Assembly (NCBI RefSeq): GCF_018127745.1
Contig: NZ_CP072333.1
Coordinates: 2,108,001 to 2,172,000 of the forward strand
Direction: 5' to 3'
Origin: Porphyromonas sp. oral taxon 275
GTDB taxonomy: Bacteria > Bacteroidota > Bacteroidia > Bacteroidales > Porphyromonadaceae
Length of the DNA: 64,000 nucleotides
The notes under the pieces are model-generated. The model was given only the letters and a program-made list of their open reading frames with translations, ran no database searches and was not told where the DNA came from. Made by a program: the position numbers and the translations under genes. Numbering within the stretch: the first letter of the stretch is position 1; each line of letters opens with the position of its first letter. Of the stretch, positions 63,097 through 64,000 are shown in pieces.

Positions 63097-63891
63097 ATGA
63101 TCCTAAGATTCCTCCGGGACAACCTCAAGAGGCTCCTTGGGCGCAGGCCCAAAGAGCCTCTTTCGCTACTCGTCGAGCTCCTCGGCTTCGAGCCGCAGGA
63201 TAGGGCGCTCTATGACCTAGCCTTCCGCCACAGCTCCATGAGCCGTACGGATGAGACGGGCTTCAAGCTCAACAACGAGCGCCTGGAGTTCCTCGGCGAC
63301 TCCGTCCTCGCCACCGCGATGAGCCACTACCTCTACCTCGAGCATCCCCACTGGGACGAGGGGGAGCTGAGTAAGCACCGCGGAGCGATGGTCAAGCGTG
63401 CCGTCAACAACGCCGTGGCCCTACGTATGGGCCTTGATCGCTTCCTGCAGATACGGCGCGACGTGCGTCAGGGCAGTAGTGACATCTATGGCAACACGCT
63501 GGAGGCGCTCATCGGGGCGATCTTCCTCGATAGGGGCTACCTGCGTGCCGAGGCCTTCGTACTGGAGCGCGTACTGCCCCTCTTCCTCGAGCTGGAGCGT
63601 AGCCTCATGGACCAGACGATGAACTATAAGTCCCTCCTGCTGGAGTGGACGCAGAAGCATCGGCTGAGCCTCGACTTCCGCATGCTGCAGGAGCCGAAGC
63701 GCAGCGGCGTGCCCTTCGTCTGTGGGGTCTTCGTCGATGATAAGCGTATCGGCCTCGGGCGGGGTCTCAACAAGAAGGAGGCCCATCAGGACGCCGCGCA
63801 CAAGGCGCTGCTGGCGCTCTGCCGTGCCGACGAAGCCGTCGCCCGCGAGCTCGGCATCAATCCCGCCCTCCTCGAGAGCTCCGAGGCCTAG
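63097..63891 (+). CDS. rnc: Ribonuclease III
   Basis: The 264-residue protein has an endonuclease domain with the signature NNERLEFLGDSVLATAMSHY (residues about 60-80), a second acidic site in GNTLEALIGAIFLDRG, and a C-terminal double-stranded-RNA-binding domain (about 175-245; GLGRGLNKKEAHQDAAHKAL). It processes rRNA precursors and structured RNA. It lies 33 bases after fabF. Confidence 0.95.
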   Translation: MILRFLRDNLKRLLGRRPKEPLSLLVELLGFEPQDRALYDLAFRHSSMSRTDETGFKLNNERLEFLGDSVLATAMSHYLYLEHPHWDEGELSKHRGAMVKRAVNNAVALRMGLDRFLQIRRDVRQGSSDIYGNTLEALIGAIFLDRGYLRAEAFVLERVLPLFLELERSLMDQTMNYKSLLLEWTQKHRLSLDFRMLQEPKRSGVPFVCGVFVDDKRIGLGRGLNKKEAHQDAAHKALLALCRADEAVARELGINPALLESSEA

Positions 63892-63984
63892 GCGCCTCGC
63901 ACGCCTAGGACCCTAGGAGCATGTGCTCGTTCCAGGTAAGCCCCTTCCCTAGATCTCAGTTCTCTCCCCTAAACTGTACACAAT

Positions 63985-64000
63985 ATGGATAGCGCCAAGC
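63985..64000 (+). CDS. Start of the next gene (cut by window edge)
   Basis: ATG at 63985-63987 opens MDSAK before the edge, 93 bases after rnc. In Bacteroides the gene after rnc is often pfkA, but five codons cannot show this. Confidence 0.3.

Overview
The window looks like chromosome of a GC-rich Porphyromonas-type Bacteroidota. The evidence is a primary sigma factor of about 286 residues, two SusC/SusD (RagA/RagB) pairs, serine palmitoyltransferase, -7 boxes of the form TAnnTTTG before many genes, and a tmRNA whose tag reads GENNYALAA, which I recall for P. gingivalis. The species is not determined.

Left part (1-17325): acquired DNA, visibly more AT-rich than the rest. Positions 1-9734 look like the end of a decaying integrative conjugative element. 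It has a TraO-like fragment, a frameshifted traA, an oriT-like region with mobA, a relaxase cut short after 63 codons, and a tyrosine recombinase with one in-frame amber codon. Its cargo, an arsenic operon (arsR, arsD, arsA, arsC, a metal-domain/CDF fusion, acr3; minus strand), looks intact. A 14-bp sequence resembling a tRNA-Ser 3' end lies at 9721-9734 and again at 17312-17325. These copies bracket a second island with a copper/silver-type efflux operon (CusA-CusC-CusB-like plus a small HMA protein) and a broken XRE regulator. This suggests stacked insertions at one tRNA gene.

Middle part (17700-46019): core chromosome. It carries exbB-exbD-tonB with a DJ-1 protein and a MazG-like pyrophosphohydrolase; deoC; tRNA-Lys; rpoD; an outer membrane protein; corA; a U32 peptidase; and serine palmitoyltransferase. 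Next come a lipoprotein that I read as two ecotin domains in tandem, followed by an LTA-synthase-like sulfatase. Then a RagA/RagB pair with a terminator-like hairpin in its leader, comEC, rpe with a small overlapping upstream ORF, an NfeD/SPFH pair and a two-component system.

Right part (46163-64000): RNase R; a 2.1-kb non-coding repeat field; a four-gene SusC-SusD-lipoprotein-M60 peptidase locus probably aimed at host glycoproteins such as mucins; tmRNA; purN; and the acpP-fabF-rnc cluster running off the right edge.

Two repeat families fill the core intergenic spaces. One is a 22-bp-period tandem repeat at seven loci (plus one single unit). The other forms composite elements of small GCCC...GGGC palindromes with long inverted ends (32461-33221; a related one at 48669-49858) that hold internal 66-bp or about 266-bp tandem repeats. 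No transposase, CRISPR array or phage structural gene was seen.
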